A stretch of 64,000 bases of DNA from contig OX485803.1 in NCBI GenBank assembly GCA_950295325.1, forward strand, positions 6,758,001 through 6,822,000. The letters run 5' to 3'. Origin of the DNA: Polytrichum commune. Lineage: Eukaryota; Streptophyta; Polytrichopsida; Polytrichales; Polytrichaceae. Made by a program: the position numbers and the translations under genes. This document shows positions 58,800 through 64,000 of the stretch, one piece after another (positions within the stretch are counted from its first letter, which is position 1; every line of letters begins with the position of its first letter). Below the pieces are notes generated by a model. That model worked only from the letters and a program-made list of their open reading frames with translations. It was not told the DNA's origin and made no database searches.

Positions 58800-61705
58800 G
58801 GTGTTGCCTTGCTTGTGGGTGTCTACTTTGTGGGTGTGAACCATTCAATTTGTTCCAAAAGACAATTGCAGTAAATATAACAGACCAGAAATCTCATCAT
58901 CAATGCTCTTTCCAGTAACTTCCTCCGACTTTCCTCTCCTAAAGGCTAAACCTCCTAGTCCCGTGTCCCCCCATCATGAACAAAAACTATTAAAGGTCAT
59001 TTAGTTACCACATAAAGTGTACAAGCAACAGTTTGTAACTTGCGTGGACTAATTACTCTAATGTGGCCGATTTGCGAGTACAGTCCCAATTTGCAAATTA
59101 AGTACAGGCCAAGCCTTGTCAGTTTTAACCTACTCGTGAGTCGTAATAAAATACCAGAATAACAGCATCAGTCTCCATGTCTCCACCGGTATGTACATAA
59201 TCAGTACGTGTCACTGCAAGGAGGTAGGGTACTTTGATATGAAAACGGTAGGGCCCCATGACATAATTTTTTTGTGTGTCAAAGCCAACAAGGATGAATA
59301 GTGTTTAGTGAACTTTCTTTCATATATGGGAGTTGTGTCATTTCTTTGTCATGCAATATACTTTAATTAAGTTGTTATTAGCCGTTCCATTCTAATAATA
59401 TCAAGACAATGCTTCAACCAAATTTTTTAGCCTGAATCTGTTAGTGCAGTGTTCTTATGTGAGAATGAACAAAGTATATTTTGAATAGAATTTGGCTTAT
59501 TCGTGGCCCCACCCAACGTACAAACTCAACTGAACAATGTTGCGAAAACTTTGTGGAGATTTTCTTATATTTTTGGCTACTCGATAGATCTAAGCTCTAT
59601 GTTATACTCATTAGATATAAATTCCATGTACATTATTGAATGCACATGGAAGAATGTTCTCTCTTTGTTTACTCTTGAGATCTTGTTATAATGATCTATT
59701 TCCCCTCTTCTAAATTTTACATTTTAGGCTACTCATTCAAGCTTACTCACTGGATTCCTTTATTATTATTGAATGACTGTGAAGGAATGTTATATCTTTG
59801 TTTAGTTTTAGATGTCTTCTAGATCTAGATCTAGATGTGAGTCACCTTCCTAAGTAATTTTTAAGGTGGGAGAGAGGGAATTACTGCATACTAGTGTGTC
59901 TCTCATTCATCCAAGATAGAAGCACTGAATTAGTAAGTGGTCTCGTATATTATTATTTTTAGTTATTTAGATACCGGATTTGAGTTTAAGGACCCCAAAT
60001 TAGCCCAATCCATGTCATTTGAGACGAATATGCCAAAAAAATTTAGAAGGCACGTTTCTATGTTGGATGGATCATGGATGAGAGGCACATTTCTTGATAA
60101 ATCCTTACATTTCAAGGTAAAGATTTAATTGATAATTGAGTGATCTACAAGAAACCATTTGGCAAGGGCCTCTGGACTATGTGAGAATTGTGTGAGAATT
60201 TCCCTTAAGAACCACAAGAGGGAGGCTATAAATCTGATGATGCCCTTGCAAAGTTTGACAAGATAAGGGGCGTAAACGAGTTCCTCTATCACGTAGCACA
60301 TTAGAACACCTAAATTTGACTTAGTTAATTAGCTTAGGTTGTTTATCCTTCTTGGGTTTGTTGCTTCCATTGCGAGTACCCTATAAAGCCCGTCCTGCTC
60401 TCTGTTTCATGTCCCAATGACCTTGTGTGTTTTCAACATTGAAATAAATCACGTTTCAATTGTCTAACAAAATCATTTCCTCAATAAACCATTTTTTAGG
60501 GAATCGTCTAATTAATTTGACCATGCCTACGTCCTTCGAACTCTCAAGATTCACCTTACATATCCTGCAACATCTACATAGAAATCTGTTGTGTTCTTGG
60601 AAGATGATCCAGCAATCGGAAACTCTGAGACCTTCAAACTTTTTGTTGAAGACAGTGGTGGGCACTGGGACGGCAGTGCTGTTCATATTTGACTACGTCA
60701 TGGCCTACTTCCCAGATTTCATTCTTCTATCTCCTATTGTAAAGTAAGTACGAGTTTAGTGAGCGGTTCTCTCACACTGGCAGCCTGCAGGGTGGATTTC
60801 AGAGCCAATGTGCCCATTATTGAATCCAAGATCAATTGGCTGTCAACTGATTTATATATATATGTTCGGATTTTGCATACAGTGTAAGTAATTGCACACA
60901 CAAACACCAGACTCCTGGGTAACTGCATCCGTTCACTCTAGGACCAGGGCAAAAGGTGCCATTGCAACCTTAAATGTGACATGTGCACATGCTCGGTTTA
61001 GTAAGGTGAGTGTACCTATTATGGAAACTTTTTTAATTCCAATATACCGTAGAGGTGAAGCTAGTTCATCACTCCAATTTTATTTTTTTATCTTGTCTAG
61101 GCTATTCTAAAAATGATTTGTCATTGTATCAAGGTGGTCCACTTCAATTGGAGTTTTTGAGTGGAATAGATTGGTTCAATAAAATTAATTTTGTCCGTAT
61201 GAGTACTTGGTCGGGCTCCTGTCATCATAATGTGGCCATCACTCCTTGCACATGGTCATTTCTTCTTGCAAACAGGCGACACTAGTTTCAAGATGACTAA
61301 TATCTTAAAAAATCTTGAGGCCGTCATTGCTTGATGTGAACAATGCATTTCAAACATCTTTAGCAATTAAGTGTGCGCTTGCGGGCTCCAACTCACATTC
61401 AATTATGAGTGGTAATTAGTAATGCTTTATGCACTACATCAATTTCTATATTTGTCACAATAATGTTGCATTCTACTATAGAGTGTGCCGCATGAAATGA
61501 AGACTGCTAAATTAATGCAAAATCTTTGAAATAATGAAGTCCACATTACATAGGAAAGAGTGTAGAATGACAAAATATTTACATATTATGTGAATGAATT
61601 ATTTTGTACAGTTTATTTGGAGTTGAAAGTTATTCATCAATGATTCAAAGATGTATCATAAAACATTACATGTCATGTATATACGTTGGAGATGTGACAT
61701 GTCCA
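58800..61705. other. AT-rich intergenic DNA, nothing recognised
   Basis: Contains a short TAGATC repeat near 59818-59837 and only short frames. No gene, RNA or element could be supported. Confidence 0.4.
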
Positions 61706-61717
61706 TTGGAGCTTATC

Positions 61718-62305
61718 CCCGGGTACGCAACTCCCGTATTATATGGTCCTGATTATAATCACTTATAATACGTTTTAGTCCAATATTGAGTGATACAATT
61801 TGTTTTAATGTAGGAAACCCTTGTAGCCCTTCTAACATGGAATCCAAAAATGTAATTATATATAGGAGATGAATATATTTTGAAGCATATAATTGCATTA
61901 AAAACCTAATTATATGATTTTTTTAATACATGTACGATAGGTCAAACTACCCAACTTTTTGGACTTTTTAATAAAATTTTAACATTGTGAATGAATTATA
62001 ATTTTAATAGGAGGCAACTATTCGTGGCTTAAAATTTTAATGGGAGGCTTAATAAATATGCAACCCAACTTTTTTTCATCTCATTTATTTAATTTGGTCT
62101 TCACCCAAATTTTTTTTCATCTCATTTTATTTAATTTGGTCTTTACCCAAATTTTTTTTCATCTCATTTTATTTAATTTGGTCTTCACCCAACTTTTTGA
62201 TCATTTTAATTTGATATAATTTGATATAATTTTTACAAAAGCCGTCCTCTAAGCCGTTTTAAGTACGATGCCCCCTGTGTATAATATGGGAGTTGCGTAC
62301 CCGGG
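61718..62305. mobile_element. Inverted-repeat element F with internal tandem repeats (588 bp)
   Basis: Terminal repeats of about 26 bp with one mismatch begin CCCGGGTACGCAACTCCC at both ends. The 8-bp duplication AGCTTATC (61710-61717 and 62306-62313) can be read as 9 bp with a G. This is hAT-type, or MULE-type if 9 bp. Three head-to-tail copies of a T-rich unit of about 43 bp lie at 62065-62195. No coding capacity. Confidence 0.88.
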
Positions 62306-62564
62306 AGCTTATCAAGGTAAGCGCACCTATTCTAGACACTTTTTGAATTGCATTATTCCATATGAGTGAGGCTAGTTTATCGCTGGAGTTTGGCGTGATG
62401 AGCTACATATTCATTTTACTAAAATATTTTGAACAAATTATTTGAAAATTCTGGAAAAAATGTCATCAGTGCTTAAAGCATGTATCATAATACATTACAT
62501 GTCATGTGATAACGTTAGAGATAGCATGAGATAATAGATTGCATTGAGTTCATTGCTTCTAACT

Positions 62565-62909
62565 CTCGGGGGGGGGGGGGGGGGCAGTGTGTTAAAAAGT
62601 TAAGGATATAGGTGCGAACAACCACTATTTTATAGGGGGGTATTACTTTCAATTCTCTTCTTTTTTTCACATGCTATCATTATGTAAATTTCTACTTTGG
62701 GTTAATAGAAAAATGGCTTGCATTACTTATAATTTCAAATTACCTATTATTCCATACCCTATAGTACTTAAAAGATGTCCAATGCCATTTTTTGATACCC
62801 TATATTACTCTTAAGCCCAATTATAAATTTTTGCTCCCATGTTTTTAAAATACCCTATCATTTGTTCGCACGTATATTGCTACTCCAACCAATGACTACC
62901 CCCCCCGAG
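62565..62909. mobile_element. hAT-type MITE, poly-G family, copy 2 (345 bp)
   Basis: It begins CTC then a G run and ends in a C run then GAG, with an exact 8-bp duplication TTCTAACT (62557-62564 and 62910-62917). It has the same length and nearly the same sequence as 30509-30853. The G and C runs differ in length between the copies, but the total is the same. Confidence 0.93.
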
Positions 62910-62917
62910 TTCTAACT

Positions 62918-64000
62918 CAAAGAATAAGTCTTCTATAATCATTGTCTGAAAACATGAGACTCCTTTACTGTTTTAGTAAACTAAGTACTTTGAGAAGATT
63001 TAATACTAAGTATCCTACTGAATGTATCTATGAGTTGGAGTATACGTCTATGGAGATTATTGGGTGGCTTTCTCCCGACTTATGACAAACTCAATTGCAA
63101 GTCCATGGTTAGACAAAGTGTAGAGGTTGTACTCAGAAAAGGGAAATATCGATTTTTTAAAGGAGATAAGATGAGTGGATAAAGAGATAATCTCCACACA
63201 ATGTTAGACTCACTTGACAAATATGTATGAATATGTTGCTAGTATTAAGCGCTCAAGGAATCTGATCTCAACTTTGCAAAAAGTTTGCACTGATTTTCAC
63301 AATTATTTTGGAAGTCATTAGAAAGATTGTGAGACATAAGTTATATTAGAGTTAAAAAGAAAAAATATTGGAAATTTGTATTGTTAAGAAGAGATTAGCT
63401 TGCATCAACAGAACTTAAGTCTAGTACATAAATCTAACATAAGTTTACAAAGACTATTTAAAACTAGGCATCATGTAAGGGTTTTGTGTGGATGATGATC
63501 ACCAATAGGCAATAGCGCAAGAAAAATATATTGGAAATTTTGTAATTCTGAAGGTGTTCACTACTTGTCTGTTGGTGAATTTTTGAACTATTCCATTAGT
63601 AATAGTCATTGGATCGCCATGGCAGCGGTTCACAGCTCCCTCCCACTCATTGAGCTAATGAGATCAAATGAAATGAGACTAGTTCCTTGGAGAATGAGGA
63701 GTAAGCAAAGACTGTATCACCACTCTGGAGCAAAGAAATAAAATGACTCGACGGTTCTTCCCAGCTTCTCCGTTGCTCAAGGCTACACAATTTCCTGACG
63801 TGAAACAGAGGTGACAGGACTGAGCTGTGAGCTTAATTGAGAATTGTGAATCATCATCTGTACCACCAAGATCTGTATGTGCTTACAAAGAACTTAAGAA
63901 AAAAGTTAATGTTATCCATGGACCATGGCAAGTACGTCCATGTAAATTAAGGGTAGTAGCTCAATAATCCTGGCTCACTGAGCTCGAAGGGAGGTTTGCA
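62918..64000. other. Intergenic DNA to the right edge
   Basis: No gene is recognised. GC rises somewhat after 63600, where a 40-codon frame with a good plant start context (CGCCATGGCAGC at about 63615) occurs. It has no domain and no partner exon, so it is not called. Confidence 0.35.

Noticed and set aside
63619-63741. A 40-codon frame with a good start context near the right edge
   Set aside because: Too short to judge, no homology recognised, and no partner exon inside the window.

Overview
This is nuclear DNA of a land plant. Three genes with ordinary plant exon-intron structure can be read end to end, and the 5' part of a fourth is probable. They are a type I mannose-6-phosphate isomerase (PMI), a mitochondrial ribosomal protein L21 (the RPL21M/NFD1 type), a BURP-domain secreted protein, and the start of a DA1/DAR-like ubiquitin-interacting protein. 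Telo-box motifs lie upstream of the ribosomal protein gene. Gene density is very low, the DNA is AT-rich, and I see no angiosperm-type LTR retrotransposon coding region. A non-seed plant is possible, but the window does not settle the lineage. There is no operon logic; the genes are unrelated housekeeping or cell-wall genes.

Layout. 0-3.6 kb: 5' half of the DA1/DAR-like gene on the minus strand, leaving the window at its left edge. 3.6-14.5 kb: intergenic, with a hairpin-bearing Tourist-like element (5605-5989), a GC-richer block of unknown nature (7.6-8.7 kb), two hAT-type miniature elements (9173-9581, 11547-12099) and a Tourist-like element carrying a nested SINE (13350-14065). 14.6-18.8 kb: PMI, plus strand, with a long leader intron and one apparent GC-AG intron. 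20.85-23.4 kb: RPL21M, minus strand; its first intron holds a 5S-rRNA-like copy and a minisatellite reaching the 5' splice site. 23.7-33 kb: transposon field with a Tourist-like element, a 2.1-kb hAT-type element, a dead LINE split by a 345-bp hAT element, and a second copy of the Tourist family with a nested hAT element. 33-50 kb: mostly diverged repeats, two copies of a 0.6-0.7 kb inverted-repeat element, a Cys-rich ORF fragment and a 94-bp foldback. 50.1-50.8 kb: a pogo-like Tc1/mariner element that still encodes a CENP-B-type DNA-binding domain. 52-53.5 kb: two more inverted-repeat elements. 54.35-56.15 kb: the BURP gene. 56.2-64 kb: a local duplication, the second 94-bp foldback and two more hAT-type elements.

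The most informative feature is the layering of miniature transposons. Eight elements end in inverted repeats flanked by exact 8-bp direct repeats, and a ninth has one mismatch; this is the hAT signature. Five more insertions have 3-bp TAA, TTA or TTG duplications (PIF/Harbinger-Tourist type; one diverged). One has a TA duplication and CAGT ends (pogo/mariner). Because several families occur twice, and some copies have been interrupted by others, the window contains its own empty sites, which fix insertion boundaries and relative order without any database. I found no CRISPR array, defence system, tRNA gene or intact rRNA gene.
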